From a gamma proteobacterium L18 (GTDB lineage: Bacteria > Pseudomonadota > Gammaproteobacteria > Pseudomonadales > Pseudomonadaceae): a DNA stretch of 39,700 nucleotides. The notes under the pieces were generated by a model. That model saw only the letters and a program-made list of their open reading frames with translations. It was not told where the DNA came from and searched no databases. The DNA is taken from positions 117,593 to 157,292 of the forward strand of contig KI547170.1 in assembly GCA_000497835.1 (NCBI GenBank), in the 5' to 3' direction. The stretch's first letter is position 1. Every line of letters starts with the position of its first letter. The position numbers and the translations under genes are program-made. Of this stretch, positions 16,487 to 25,245 are shown one piece after another.

Positions 16487-16915
16487 ATGCTAGACGCACT
16501 CTCGATTTCCCTGAACCCCACCGCGGTGCTGGGTTTCCTGATCTACCTGCTGGGCGCGGCGATCTTCCTCGCGCTGTTCCAGTTCATCTACACGCGCATG
16601 ACCCCGCACAAGGAATTCGAGCTGATCCGCGAGGGCAACGTCGCTGCCGCCATCGCCCTGGGCGGTGCCATCATCGGCTTCGCCATTCCGGCCAGCAACG
16701 TGATTGCCTACTCCATCAGCCTGCTGGATTTCGTGGTGTGGGCCTTGATCGCAGGTGTGGTGCAACTGCTGGCGTTCCTGGCCGTGAGCCTGGTGCTCAA
16801 GGGCGTGTCGGCGCGTATCCAGCGCGGCGAACTGGCCACGGGCATCTACGTGGCGGCGGTGGCGATCAGCGTGGGCATGCTCAATGCCGCCTGCATGACG
16901 CCCAACACCAACTGA
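16487..16915 (+). CDS. yjfL: YjfL-like DUF350 membrane protein
   Basis: A 142-aa inner-membrane protein with four predicted helices: AVLGFLIYLLGAAIFLALFQFIY, AAAIALGGAIIGFAIPASNVI, VVWALIAGVVQLLAFLAVSL and ATGIYVAAVAISVGMLNAA. It fits the DUF350 family, of which YjfL is a member. Between helices 1 and 2 is a charged cytoplasmic or periplasmic loop (TPHKEFELIREGN). No catalytic residues are apparent; it may be a membrane anchor or channel-like partner of the PspA-like protein. AAGGA precedes the ATG by 6 nt. Confidence 0.83.
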   Translation: MLDALSISLNPTAVLGFLIYLLGAAIFLALFQFIYTRMTPHKEFELIREGNVAAAIALGGAIIGFAIPASNVIAYSISLLDFVVWALIAGVVQLLAFLAVSLVLKGVSARIQRGELATGIYVAAVAISVGMLNAACMTPNTN

Positions 16916-16929
16916 TCGCGGAGCCAGGG

Positions 16930-17661
16930 ATGAAACGAAGCAAGTACGTACAACTGTCGCTGGCCGCCTCGGTGGCGCTGGCGGTGGCCGGCTGTGGTGC
17001 GCCGGAGAAGACTTACCAGGTCAAGAAGACCTTCGATTTCAAGACAGTCGCCGAGTGCACCGCGCAGAAGTTTCCCGTGGACGTGTGCTCCGACGCCTAC
17101 ATCGCCGCGCTCAACCAGCACCGCAAGATTGCCCCGGTATACGACAACAAGGCCGACTGCGAAGCCGACTTTGTGCCGGACTACTGCCAGGTCGATTCGG
17201 CGGGCAAGTTCATGCCGCAGCTGGGCGGTTTCGAGATGGACGCCGATGGCACCGTCACCCAGTCGCAACTGGATGCGGCCAAAGCCGAGGTGGCGCGCAG
17301 CGGCGGTGAAAGCAGCGGTGGCGGCTTCAACAGCAACGGCCTGCTCACGGGCCTGCTGATCGGCCACATGCTGAGCAGCAGCACCGGTAACTTCAGGTCG
17401 GCGCCGGTGTATCAGTACCGTGATGACCGCGGCAATTACTCCAGCTCCACCCTGGGCTCGCGCATCAACAGCGGTGCCACCTTCTCGCGCTCGCGTCAGA
17501 GCGAGTCGGGCAATGGCTACAGCAGTGGCAGTTTCGGTCGCACCAATGCCAACCCAGTGTCGGTGCGCCAGGCCACCACCCGCGGCGGCTTCGGCAGTTC
17601 GGCCACGGCACGCAGCGGCTGGGGTGGTTCTTCCTCGTCGCGCAGCAGTTTTGGCGGGTGA
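16930..17661 (+). CDS. yjfM: YjfM-like DUF1190 lipoprotein
   Basis: A 243-aa predicted lipoprotein. The signal peptide ends in the lipobox AVAGC with Cys22; Gly at +2 suggests sorting to the outer membrane. The DUF1190 core (about 30-100) has paired cysteines in VAECTAQKFPVDVCSDAYI and KADCEADFVPDYC, which may form disulfides. From about 125 the chain is Ser/Gly/Asn/Arg-rich and probably disordered, ending in repeats of GGSSSSRSS type. GGAG is 7 nt before the ATG; the longer in-frame reading from 16738 overlaps yjfL and is rejected. It would put an envelope-facing component in the operon. Confidence 0.85.
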   Translation: MKRSKYVQLSLAASVALAVAGCGAPEKTYQVKKTFDFKTVAECTAQKFPVDVCSDAYIAALNQHRKIAPVYDNKADCEADFVPDYCQVDSAGKFMPQLGGFEMDADGTVTQSQLDAAKAEVARSGGESSGGGFNSNGLLTGLLIGHMLSSSTGNFRSAPVYQYRDDRGNYSSSTLGSRINSGATFSRSRQSESGNGYSSGSFGRTNANPVSVRQATTRGGFGSSATARSGWGGSSSSRSSFGG

Positions 17662-17668
17662 GGGCGGC

Positions 17669-18823
17669 ATGAAGAAAATCGCCATCGCCGAACGCCCCGA
17701 CTGGAAGCAGACGGCCGAGCAGCTGGGCTTCATGTTCCACACCATCGATGGCGAACCCTACTGGGATGAAAGCGCCTACTACCAGTTCAGCCTCAAGCAG
17801 ATCGAGGACGACCTGGAAGACCCGACCCAGGAGCTGCACGACATGTGCATGGACCTTGTCGGCCAGGTGGTGCACAGCGAAGAGCAACTGGAGCGCCTGG
17901 CCATCCCCGCCGCCTTTCACGACCTAGTCCGCACCTCATGGCTGGAAGGCCATCCGCACCTGTACGGGCGCATGGACTTTTCCTATGACGGCACTGGCCC
18001 GGCCAAGCTGCTGGAACTGAACTACGACACGCCCACCAGCCTCTACGAGGCCTCGGCCTTCCAGTGGGGCTGGCTGGAGCAGTGCCTTGAGCGCGGGCTG
18101 CTGCCGGCCGGGGTCGACCAGTTCAACAGCATCGACACCCGCCTGCACGAAGCCTTTGCTGCGCTGAATATCCAGCGGCCGTTCTACTTCGCCTCCATCA
18201 AGGGCTCGGTGGAAGACAAGGCCACCACCGATTACCTGCGCCTGATCGCCGAGAAGGTGGGCATCAAGTCGCGGCACATCGACCTGGAGGACATCGGTTT
18301 GCTGGACGGCCGCTTCGTCGACCTGGAGGATCGCTGGATACCGCACCTGTTCAAGCTGCACGCCTGGGAGTTCATCTTCCATGAGCCGTTCGGCGCGGCC
18401 ATCGCCCAGTGCGACACGCAGTTCATCGAGCCGGCGTGGAAGGCCATTCTGTCCAACAAGGGCATCCTGCCGATGCTGTGGGAGGCGCACAAAGGCCACC
18501 CCAACTTGCTGGAAAGCCACCTGGACAGCAACCCGCGTTCGGCGGTGCCGAAGGGCTGGGTGCGCAAGCCCTATTTCTCTCGCGAGGGGGCGAATATCGA
18601 GTTGCGTACGGCGGACGATCAGTTGCATGTGGTGGAGGGGCCGTACGATGATGCGCCCTACATTTTGCAGCAATTGGCGCCGCTGCCCAGGTTTGGCGAC
18701 AGCTACACGCTGGTGGGGTCGTGGGTGATTGGTGATCGGGCGGCGGGCATCGGGATTCGCGAAGATGACAGCTTGATCACCAAGGATACCAGCAGGTTCT
18801 TGCCGCACCTGATCCTCGACTGA
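17669..18823 (+). CDS. yjfC: Glutathionylspermidine-synthetase-like ATP-grasp enzyme (YjfC)
   Basis: A 384-aa cytoplasmic ATP-grasp ligase matching the synthetase domain of glutathionylspermidine synthase but without its N-terminal amidase domain. Seen: YGRMDFSYDGTG and LLELNYDTPTSLYEAS (R101, D103, E116, N118, D120, the Mg/ATP site), and KPYFSREGANI (about 300-310) of the ATP-grasp lid. Such enzymes form amide bonds between a carboxylate and an amine. The true substrate of YjfC proteins is not established; a peptide, protein terminus or polyamine is possible. It is the last gene of the operon, 7 bp after yjfM, with AGGG 5 nt before the ATG. A composite repeat follows. Confidence 0.88.
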   Translation: MKKIAIAERPDWKQTAEQLGFMFHTIDGEPYWDESAYYQFSLKQIEDDLEDPTQELHDMCMDLVGQVVHSEEQLERLAIPAAFHDLVRTSWLEGHPHLYGRMDFSYDGTGPAKLLELNYDTPTSLYEASAFQWGWLEQCLERGLLPAGVDQFNSIDTRLHEAFAALNIQRPFYFASIKGSVEDKATTDYLRLIAEKVGIKSRHIDLEDIGLLDGRFVDLEDRWIPHLFKLHAWEFIFHEPFGAAIAQCDTQFIEPAWKAILSNKGILPMLWEAHKGHPNLLESHLDSNPRSAVPKGWVRKPYFSREGANIELRTADDQLHVVEGPYDDAPYILQQLAPLPRFGDSYTLVGSWVIGDRAAGIGIREDDSLITKDTSRFLPHLILD

Positions 18824-18832
18824 TCTCGATTC

Positions 18833-19031
18833 CGTAGCAGCGGCCGTCAGGCCGCGTCACAGGCGCTGCGGTGTTTACTGATGCATCGCGTGAAGCGGAC
18901 GCAGCCTTCGGCAGCTGCTACAGGCCGGCGTCGTCTGCATCGCGGCCAAGGCCGGCTCCCACCACGGACGGTGTAGGAGCCGACCTTGGTCGCGATGCAG
19001 ACGACGCGGTTTCAAGACAGTTGCTGCTACA
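18833..19031. repeat. Composite REP/MITE-like element, copy B (about 200 bp)
   Basis: Inverted relative to copy A (3756-3956). It opens with GTAGCAGCGGCCG, holds the GACGCAGCCTTCGGCAG block, then a hairpin GTCTGCATCGCGGCCAAGGC / GACCTTGGTCGCGATGCAGA, then TTTCAAGACAGTTGCTGCTACA at the end. The element fills the gap between the convergent yjfC and tetR genes; no ORF or clear T-tract terminator is seen there. Confidence 0.7.
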
Positions 19032-19060
19032 AAAGCAGGGTGCTCCCACAGGGGGCTTGA

Positions 19061-19696
19061 TTATGAAAAATGGCGTTTGGGCAGAAACGGCGGCAAGTAC
19101 AGCCCCACATACGCATCAAACACCCGCATCCCTTCCTCCGCCAGCCGCGGGCTGATCAGCCCATGCAGCTGCACCGAGCGCGCATACACCCGGTCGCCCA
19201 GTTCCATCGCCAGGGCGAACACGTCCACGTCATCCGGCAGGGTCGGCAGTTGGAAGTGCCGGTCGAACACCTGATGCATCAACACCCCCAGCTCCAGGTC
19301 ATGCTGGCGATCCGCCTGGGTCACTTCAGCCAGGCCGTGCTGCGCCAGGATCAGCTGGCGGGCGGCGGCGTCTTCGCTGTAGATCACCAGCATGCGCTCT
19401 TCCAGGATGCGCGACAGGTCGTGCCAGCTGCGCAGGCTGGCGTGGTCCACCGGTTCCTGCAGGCAGGCGCGGAAGGCGGCGTGGACATCGGCGGTGAGGG
19501 CTTCGAGCAGGGCGGGCACGCTAGCGAAGAAGTGGTATACCGAGGAAGGCGGGATCTCGGCGCGCTCGGCCACGCTGTAGATCGACAGGCTGCCCACCCC
19601 TTCGCTGGCCAGCAGGGCACGCGCCGCCTCGAGAATCGAGTCGATCCGGGCCTGGCTGCGGGCGCGGGGTTTGCGGGGCGTGGCGGTGCGGGTCAT
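19061..19696 (-). CDS. TetR-family transcriptional regulator
   Basis: A 211-aa one-component repressor-type regulator. Residues about 17-64 form the TetR helix-turn-helix (ILEAARALLASEGVGSLSIYSV, AEIPPSSVYHFFASVPALL); the rest is the helical ligand-binding and dimer domain. The ATG at 19696 (MTRTATPRKPRAR) has GGAG 7 nt upstream; the longer start at 19792 lies inside a REP hairpin and is rejected. Its ligand and targets are unknown. It lies downstream of spuI and on the same strand, so a polyamine-related role is conceivable, but it is separated from spuI by a terminator and a REP pair. Confidence 0.9.
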   Translation of the reverse strand: MTRTATPRKPRARSQARIDSILEAARALLASEGVGSLSIYSVAERAEIPPSSVYHFFASVPALLEALTADVHAAFRACLQEPVDHASLRSWHDLSRILEERMLVIYSEDAAARQLILAQHGLAEVTQADRQHDLELGVLMHQVFDRHFQLPTLPDDVDVFALAMELGDRVYARSVQLHGLISPRLAEEGMRVFDAYVGLYLPPFLPKRHFS

Positions 19697-19719
19697 GGGC
19701 TTCTCCGAGTCAGGCCCGC

Positions 19720-19748
19720 ATTGTAGGGGTTGGGATTTGTGGTGTCTG
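19720..19748 (-). promoter_or_regulatory. Putative sigma70 promoter of tetR
   Basis: On the minus strand: -35 CAGACA (19743-19748), 17-bp spacer, -10 TACAAT (19720-19725). The -35 overlaps the first three bases of the adjacent REP hairpin arm. Confidence 0.4.
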
Positions 19749-19821
19749 CTTCCCGAGCTTCGCCCGGTCCCACAATGGCGCCGCCTTCCCACTGTGGGAC
19801 CGGGCGAAGCTCGGGAAGCAG
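19746..19821. repeat. Perfect 29-bp inverted REP pair (second REP family)
   Basis: Arms 19746-19774 and 19793-19821 are exact reverse complements (CTGCTTCCCGAGCTTCGCCC at the start of the left arm), with an 18-nt loop. The sequence differs from the GCGGGCTCTGCCCGC family elsewhere in the window. It lies between the tetR promoter and the spuI terminator. Confidence 0.85.
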
Positions 19822-19832
19822 GCGCCGCCGAT

Positions 19833-19876
19833 AAATAAAAAAAACCGCAGACACCCTTTGGCAGGGTGCTGCGGTT
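19833..19876 (-). terminator. Rho-independent terminator of spuI
   Basis: Minus-strand stem AACCGCAGCACCCT pairing with AGGGTG-CTGCGGTT across one bulge, followed by eight Ts (plus-strand A run 19836-19844). It lies 20 bp after the spuI stop. Confidence 0.9.
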
Positions 19877-19895
19877 CTTCTACAGCACTAACCCA

Positions 19896-21272
19896 TCAAA
19901 CCGTATGCAGATACCAGTTGTATTCAAGGTCGGAGATGGAGTGTTCAAACTCCTCCAGCTCGCTCTCCTTGCACGCCACGAAGATATCGATGTACTTAGG
20001 GTCGATATACCGCGCCAGGATCTCGCTGTCGTCCAGCTCGCGCAGTGCATCGCGCAAGTTGTTCGGCAGGCTCTGCTCGTTCTGTTCGTACGAGTTGCCT
20101 TCCACCGGCTCGTTGGGCTCGACCTTGTTGGTCAAGCCATGGTGCACGCCAGCCAGCACGGCAGCCATCAGCAGGTACGGGTTGGCGTCGGCACCGGCCA
20201 CGCGGTGTTCGATGCGCACGGCGTCCGGTGTGCCGGTAGGCACGCGCAGGGCCACAGTGCGGTTGTCCAGGCCCCAGCACGGGGAGTTCGGCACGTAGAA
20301 CTGAGCACCAAACCGGCGGTACGAGTTGACGTTCGGGCACAGGAACGCCATCGACGCTGGTAGGGTCTCGAGCACACCGCCGATCGCGTGACGCAGCGCG
20401 GCGTTCTGCTCGGGATCCTCACTGGTGAAGATGTTCTTGCCGTCCTTGTCCAGGATCGAGATGTGCACGTGCAGACCATTGCCCGCCTGGCCCGGGTAGG
20501 GCTTGGCCATGAAGGTGGTGTCCATCTCATGGTCGTAGGCGATGTTCTTGATCAGGCGCTTGAGCAGTACCGCGTAGTCGCAGGCCTTGATCGGGTCGGC
20601 CACGTGGTGCAGGTTCACTTCGAACTGCGCCGGGGCACTTTCCTTGACGATGGCGTCGGCCGGGATGCCTTGCTCCTTGGCGCCTTCCAGAATGTCTTGG
20701 AGGCAATCCACGTATTCATCCAGGTCGTCGATCAGGTAAACCTGAGTCGAGTGCGGACGTTTACCGGAGATAGGCGAGCGTGGCGGCTGCGGACGGCCGT
20801 TCACGTTTTCCTGGTCGATCAGGTAGAACTCAAGTTCAAACGCGGCGCAGATGGTCAGGCCCAGTTCGTCGAACTTGGCCACTACCTGGCGCAGCACTTC
20901 ACGTGGGTCGGCGAAGAATGGCTGGCCTTCCAGTTCGTGCATGGTCATCAGCAGTTGCGCGGTAGGGCGCTTTTGCCAAGGCTCGTTGGAGAGGGTATCG
21001 GGGATCGGATAGCAGATGCGGTCTGCGTCGCCGATGTCCAGGCCCAGGCCAGTGCTTTCCACTGTCGAGCCATTGATGTCCAGGGCGAAAAGGGAGGCAG
21101 GCAGATTGATGCCTTTCTCGTAAACCTTGTGGAGGCTGGTGCGTTCGATGCGTTTGCCACGCACCACACCATTCATATCTGCAATCAGAAGGTCGACGTA
21201 CAGAACCTCAGGATGTTCCTTAAGGAATGCGTTCGCTTCGTTGAGCTGAACGGCACGCGGGGGTACCGACAT
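19896..21272 (-). CDS. spuI: Gamma-glutamylpolyamine synthetase SpuI (GlnA-like)
   Basis: A 458-aa member of the glutamine-synthetase fold that ligates glutamate to polyamines instead of ammonia, the first step of gamma-glutamylated putrescine or spermidine breakdown. Seen: the N-terminal DLLIADMNGVVRGKRI strand, AAFELEFYLID (metal Glu), AQFEVNLHH, and the ATP-loop FMAKPYPGQAGNGLHVHIS. Length matches Pseudomonas SpuI/PauA. It is transcribed away from spuA, with AAGGTG 7 nt before the ATG and its own terminator. The close paralogue spuB lies on the other side of spuA. Confidence 0.92.
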   Translation of the reverse strand: MSVPPRAVQLNEANAFLKEHPEVLYVDLLIADMNGVVRGKRIERTSLHKVYEKGINLPASLFALDINGSTVESTGLGLDIGDADRICYPIPDTLSNEPWQKRPTAQLLMTMHELEGQPFFADPREVLRQVVAKFDELGLTICAAFELEFYLIDQENVNGRPQPPRSPISGKRPHSTQVYLIDDLDEYVDCLQDILEGAKEQGIPADAIVKESAPAQFEVNLHHVADPIKACDYAVLLKRLIKNIAYDHEMDTTFMAKPYPGQAGNGLHVHISILDKDGKNIFTSEDPEQNAALRHAIGGVLETLPASMAFLCPNVNSYRRFGAQFYVPNSPCWGLDNRTVALRVPTGTPDAVRIEHRVAGADANPYLLMAAVLAGVHHGLTNKVEPNEPVEGNSYEQNEQSLPNNLRDALRELDDSEILARYIDPKYIDIFVACKESELEEFEHSISDLEYNWYLHTV

Positions 21273-21549
21273 GATGCAACACCTTTGTTGTTAAAAATAT
21301 CAATCATTGGGCTTTTGCTGTTTCAGTCAATCGGAAAGCCATCCTGAAGTCAAGCGAGGCCCGGTTTGCCCTGAATTGGCGCCGTGAAGCTATTTTTGCT
21401 GCATTTTGGGGCGATTTTTCTCCTTCAGGAGGCCCTCAAATGAATTGTTCGGTGGGGCGTGTTGTATTTTTTACGGGGGTGTTGTGAAAAAAAATGAACA
21501 ACGCTAAGCTCGGTCACAACCCATAACGCCAATAATACCGGGGGATCAC
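21273..21549. promoter_or_regulatory. Divergent spuI / spuA control region
   Basis: A 277-bp gap. The motif TTGCTGTTTCA (21315-21325) before spuI matches the half-site of the palindrome before spuD. Near spuA there is the dyad GTTGT (21481-21485) with ACAAC (21498-21502), and a weak promoter TTGTGA-17-TAAGCT ending at 21510. The middle (21340-21470) shows T-rich stretches but no ORF or hairpin that I can support. Confidence 0.45.
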
Positions 21550-22329
21550 ATGCCACGCCTGCCGACAATCGGCGTCACCGCCTGCATAAAACCGGTCGGT
21601 TTGCATGCCAGCCATACGTGTGGTGACAAATACGTCCGCGCAGTCGCCGTGGCCGCCGAAGGCTTGCCGATGATCATCCCGGCGCTTGGCGAACTGTTCC
21701 AGCCGACCCAAATACTTGACGGTCTGGATGGCATCCTCTTCACCGGCTCCCCATCAAATGTCGAGCCACACCATTACAGCGGCCCCGAGAGTGCACCGGG
21801 AACACCGCATGATCCTGCCCGCGATGCTACTACTCTACCCCTGATTCGCGCCGCCGTGGCGGCTGGCGTGCCGGTTTTGGGCATTTGCCGTGGTTTTCAG
21901 GAGCTCAATGTGGCCTTGGGCGGTTCGCTGCACCAGAAGGTCCACGAAACCGGAACCTTCATGGACCATCGCGAGCCCAAGGACCAGCCCGTTGAGGTTC
22001 AGTATGCCTTGCGCCATGCCCTGGCTGTCCAGCCTGGCGGCGTTTTGCAGGCCATCGGCTTGCCGGCGCAGATCCAGGTCAACTCCATCCATGGCCAGGG
22101 TATCGACCGCGTGGCCCCGGGTTTGCGGGTGGAAGCCGTGGCCCCCGATGGCCTGGTAGAGGCGGTGTCGGTCGAGGGCGGCCGGGGTTTTGCACTAGGC
22201 TTGCAGTGGCATCCCGAATGGCAAGTGCTGGATACCCCGCACTACCTGGCCATTTTCCAGGCCTTCGGCCAGGCCTGCCGGCAGCGCGCGGCGCAACGCG
22301 ACGCTGCTGCGTCCCGTAGTGCCCAATAG
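21550..22329 (+). CDS. spuA: Gamma-glutamyl-GABA-type hydrolase SpuA (peptidase C26)
   Basis: A 259-aa class-I glutamine-amidotransferase-like hydrolase of the PuuD/C26 family, which removes glutamate from gamma-glutamylated intermediates such as gamma-glutamyl-GABA. The triad is visible: Cys113 in VLGICRGFQE, His221 and Glu223 in QWHPEW. The N-terminal IGVTACIKPVGLHASHTCGDKYV is typical. It starts the plus-strand spu block, 13 bp ahead of spuB. GGGGGA precedes the ATG. Confidence 0.9.
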   Translation: MPRLPTIGVTACIKPVGLHASHTCGDKYVRAVAVAAEGLPMIIPALGELFQPTQILDGLDGILFTGSPSNVEPHHYSGPESAPGTPHDPARDATTLPLIRAAVAAGVPVLGICRGFQELNVALGGSLHQKVHETGTFMDHREPKDQPVEVQYALRHALAVQPGGVLQAIGLPAQIQVNSIHGQGIDRVAPGLRVEAVAPDGLVEAVSVEGGRGFALGLQWHPEWQVLDTPHYLAIFQAFGQACRQRAAQRDAAASRSAQ

Positions 22330-22342
22330 CCCCGAGGTAGTC

Positions 22343-23701
22343 ATGCGTACCAGTCTCGACCAGCTCACCGATTGGCTGAAAGAACACAAGATCACCGAAG
22401 TCGAATGCCTGATCGCCGACCTCACCGGCATCACCCGCGGCAAGATCTCGCCCACCAACAAGTTTATCGCCGAGAAAGGCATGCGCTTGCCGGAGAGCGT
22501 TTTGCTGCAAACCGTGACCGGTGACTACGTGGAAGACGACATCTACTACGAGCTGCTGGACCCGGCCGACATCGACATGATCTGCCGCCCCGACGAAAAT
22601 GCCGTGTTCCTGGTGCCGTGGGCCATCGAGCCGACCGCGCAGGTGATCCACGACACCTACGACAAGCAGGGCAACCCCATCGAGCTGTCGCCGCGCAACG
22701 TGCTCAAGAAGGTGCTCAAACTCTACACCGACAAGGGCTGGCAGCCCATCGTGGCGCCGGAGATGGAGTTCTACCTGACCAAGCGCTGCGAAGACCCGGA
22801 CTTCCCGCTGCAAGCGCCCGTAGGCCGCTCGGGCCGCCCGGAAACCGGCCGCCAGTCTTTCTCTATTGAAGCGGCGAACGAATTCGACCCGCTGTTCGAG
22901 GACGTCTATGACTGGTGCGAGCTGCAGAACCTGGACCTGGACACCCTGATCCACGAGGACGGCACGGCGCAGATGGAGATCAACTTCCGTCACGGCAATG
23001 CCCTGCACCTGGCCGACCAGATCCTGGTGTTCAAGCGGACCATGCGCGAGGCCGCCCTCAAGCACAACGTGGCCGCCACCTTCATGGCCAAGCCCATGAC
23101 CGGCGAGCCCGGCAGTGCCATGCACCTGCACCAGAGCATTGTCGACATGGAGACCGGCAAGAACATCTTCTCCAATGAAGACGGCAGCATGAGCCAGCTG
23201 TTCCTCAACCATGTGGGCGGCCTGCAGAAGTTCATCCCCGAGCTGTTGCCGCTGTTCGCGCCCAACGTCAATTCATTCCGCCGCTTCCTGCCCGACACCT
23301 CGGCGCCGGTGAACGTGGAGTGGGGCGAGGAGAACCGTACCGTGGGCCTGCGCGTGCCGGATGCCGGGCCGCAGAACCGCCGTGTCGAGAACCGCCTGCC
23401 GGGCGCCGACGCCAACCCGTACCTGGCCATCGCCGCCAGCCTGCTGTGCGGCTATATCGGCATGGTCGAGGGCATCGAGCCCAGCGCGCCGGTGCAGGGA
23501 CGCGGCTACGAGCGCCGCAACCTGCGCCTGCCGCTGACCATCGAAGACGCCCTGGAACGCATGGAAAACTGCAAGACGGTCGAAAAATACCTGGGCAGCA
23601 AATTCATCATCGGCTACGTCGCGGTCAAGCGGGCGGAGCATGAGAACTTCAAGCGCGTCATCAGCTCATGGGAACGTGAATTCCTGCTGTTCGCGGTGTG
23701 A
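22343..23701 (+). CDS. spuB: Gamma-glutamylpolyamine synthetase SpuB (GlnA-like)
   Basis: A 452-aa glutamine-synthetase-fold ligase for polyamine glutamylation. Landmarks are [20 protein letters not shown], the metal site [18 protein letters not shown] and the ATP-loop [19 protein letters not shown]. It is a paralogue of SpuI; Pseudomonas carries several such enzymes with different polyamine preferences. The ATG at 22343 has GAGG 6 nt upstream; the in-frame GTG at 22319 lies inside spuA and is rejected. spuC follows after 34 bp. Confidence 0.92.
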   Translation: MRTSLDQLTDWLKEHKITEVECLIADLTGITRGKISPTNKFIAEKGMRLPESVLLQTVTGDYVEDDIYYELLDPADIDMICRPDENAVFLVPWAIEPTAQVIHDTYDKQGNPIELSPRNVLKKVLKLYTDKGWQPIVAPEMEFYLTKRCEDPDFPLQAPVGRSGRPETGRQSFSIEAANEFDPLFEDVYDWCELQNLDLDTLIHEDGTAQMEINFRHGNALHLADQILVFKRTMREAALKHNVAATFMAKPMTGEPGSAMHLHQSIVDMETGKNIFSNEDGSMSQLFLNHVGGLQKFIPELLPLFAPNVNSFRRFLPDTSAPVNVEWGEENRTVGLRVPDAGPQNRRVENRLPGADANPYLAIAASLLCGYIGMVEGIEPSAPVQGRGYERRNLRLPLTIEDALERMENCKTVEKYLGSKFIIGYVAVKRAEHENFKRVISSWEREFLLFAV

Positions 23702-23735
23702 TCAACCCGGGGCGCGCCCCGATGAGGAGAAGGCA

Positions 23736-25100
23736 ATGAGCAACAAGAATTCGCAAACCCAAGCGTGGCAGGCCCTGAGCGGCGAGCACCACCTGGCGCC
23801 GTTCAGCGACTACAACCAGCTCAAGGCGAAAGGCCCGCGCATCATCACCAAGGCCAAGGGCGTGCACCTGTGGGACAGCGAAGGCAACCAGATCCTCGAC
23901 GGCATGGCCGGCCTGTGGTGCGTGGCCGTGGGCTATGGCCGTGACGAGCTGGCCGACGTGGCCGCCAAACAGATGCGCGAGCTGCCGTACTACAACCTGT
24001 TCTTCCAGACCGCCCACCCACCGGCGCTGGAACTGGCCAAGGCGGTCAGCGACGTGGCCCCCGAGGGCATGACCCACGTGTTCTTCACCGGCTCCGGCTC
24101 CGAAGGCAACGACACCGTGCTGCGCATGGTCCGCCACTACTGGGCACTGAAGGGCAAGCCCGAGAAGAAGGTCATTATCAGCCGCATCAACGGCTACCAC
24201 GGCTCCACCGTGGCCGGCGCCAGCCTGGGCGGCATGGTGGGCATGCACGAGCAGGGCGATCTGCCGATCCCTGGCATCGTTCACATCGCCCAGCCGTACT
24301 GGTTTGGCGAAGGCGGCGACATGAGCCAGGACGAATTCGGCGTGTGGGCGGCCGACCAGTTGGAGAAGAAGATTCTGGAGCTGGGCGTGGAGAACGTCGG
24401 TGCTTTCATTGCCGAACCCATCCAAGGTGCCGGTGGCGTGATCATCCCGCCAGAAACCTACTGGCCGCGGGTGAAAGAGATCCTGGCCAAATACGACATC
24501 CTGTTCGTGGCCGACGAAGTGATCTGCGGCTTTGGCCGTACCGGCGAATGGTTCGGCAGCGATTACTATGGCCTTGCGCCGGACCTGATGACCATTGCCA
24601 AGGGCCTGACCTCCGGCTACATCCCCATGGGCGGCGTGATTGTGCGTGACGAAGTGGCCAAGACCCTGTCCGAGGGCGGCGATTTCAACCACGGCTTCAC
24701 TTATTCCGGCCACCCGGTAGCCGCTGCAGTGGGCCTGGAAAACATCCGGATTCTGCGCGACGAAAAAATTATCGAGCGCGTGCGTGAAGAAACGGCACCG
24801 TATTTGCAGAAACGTCTGCGTGAGCTGAATGACCACCCGCTGGTGGGCGAAGTTCGCGGGTTGGGATTGCTGGGGGCCATTGAACTGGTCAGGGACAAGG
24901 CCACGCGCCAGCGCTACGAAGGCAAGGGTGTGGGCATGGTGTGCCGCAACTTCTGCTTCGACAACGGCCTGATCATGCGCGCCGTGGGCGACACCATGAT
25001 CATCGCGCCGTCGCTGGTGATCACTCATGAGGAGATCGATGAGTTGATGACCAAAGCGCGCAAATGCCTGGACCTGACTTTGGAAGCGTTGAACAACTGA
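23736..25100 (+). CDS. spuC: Putrescine-pyruvate aminotransferase SpuC
   Basis: A 454-aa class-III PLP aminotransferase. The PLP lysine is Lys289 in [18 protein letters not shown] and Asp260 in [15 protein letters not shown] holds the ring nitrogen; [15 protein letters not shown] binds the phosphate. SpuC transfers the amino group of putrescine to pyruvate, giving 4-aminobutanal and alanine. GAGGAG lies 8 nt before the ATG. A 145-bp gap with a large palindrome follows, so spuD probably has additional control. Confidence 0.94.
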   Translation: MSNKNSQTQAWQALSGEHHLAPFSDYNQLKAKGPRIITKAKGVHLWDSEGNQILDGMAGLWCVAVGYGRDELADVAAKQMRELPYYNLFFQTAHPPALELAKAVSDVAPEGMTHVFFTGSGSEGNDTVLRMVRHYWALKGKPEKKVIISRINGYHGSTVAGASLGGMVGMHEQGDLPIPGIVHIAQPYWFGEGGDMSQDEFGVWAADQLEKKILELGVENVGAFIAEPIQGAGGVIIPPETYWPRVKEILAKYDILFVADEVICGFGRTGEWFGSDYYGLAPDLMTIAKGLTSGYIPMGGVIVRDEVAKTLSEGGDFNHGFTYSGHPVAAAVGLENIRILRDEKIIERVREETAPYLQKRLRELNDHPLVGEVRGLGLLGAIELVRDKATRQRYEGKGVGMVCRNFCFDNGLIMRAVGDTMIIAPSLVITHEEIDELMTKARKCLDLTLEALNN

Positions 25101-25140
25101 GTGCTAGGCTTTTGAGGTTGTTCGCAGGGGGGAGGAAAAG

Positions 25141-25166
25141 GTTGCTGTTTTAATTGAAACAGCAAC
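25141..25166. promoter_or_regulatory. Near-perfect 26-bp palindrome between spuC and spuD
   Basis: GTTGCTGTTT, 6 nt TAATTG, AAACAGCAAC: exact 10-bp arms. There is no T tract after it, so it is not a typical terminator. The half-site TGAAACAGCAA recurs before spuI, so an operator for a shared spu regulator is the likelier reading. Confidence 0.5.
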
Positions 25167-25245
25167 TCGGTCCTTGCCAGACTAGGCGGTGCGGTTGCCC
25201 CCGGCTACTGACACAACGGAATTAAAAAATATTGGAGCCTTACGC

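Noticed and set aside
13735..18823. Classic phage-shock (psp) operon
   Set aside because: Only the PspA-like member is shared; pspF, pspB, pspC and a sigma54 promoter are absent, while DUF2170, DUF2491, DUF350, DUF1190 and YjfC members identify the yjf type.
19061..19696. Assigning the TetR protein as AguR, the agmatine regulator
   Set aside because: The aguBA genes are not in the window and the family similarity alone does not support the name.
25141..25166. Palindrome after spuC considered as a Rho-independent terminator
   Set aside because: No T run follows either arm; an operator or RNA element is more likely.
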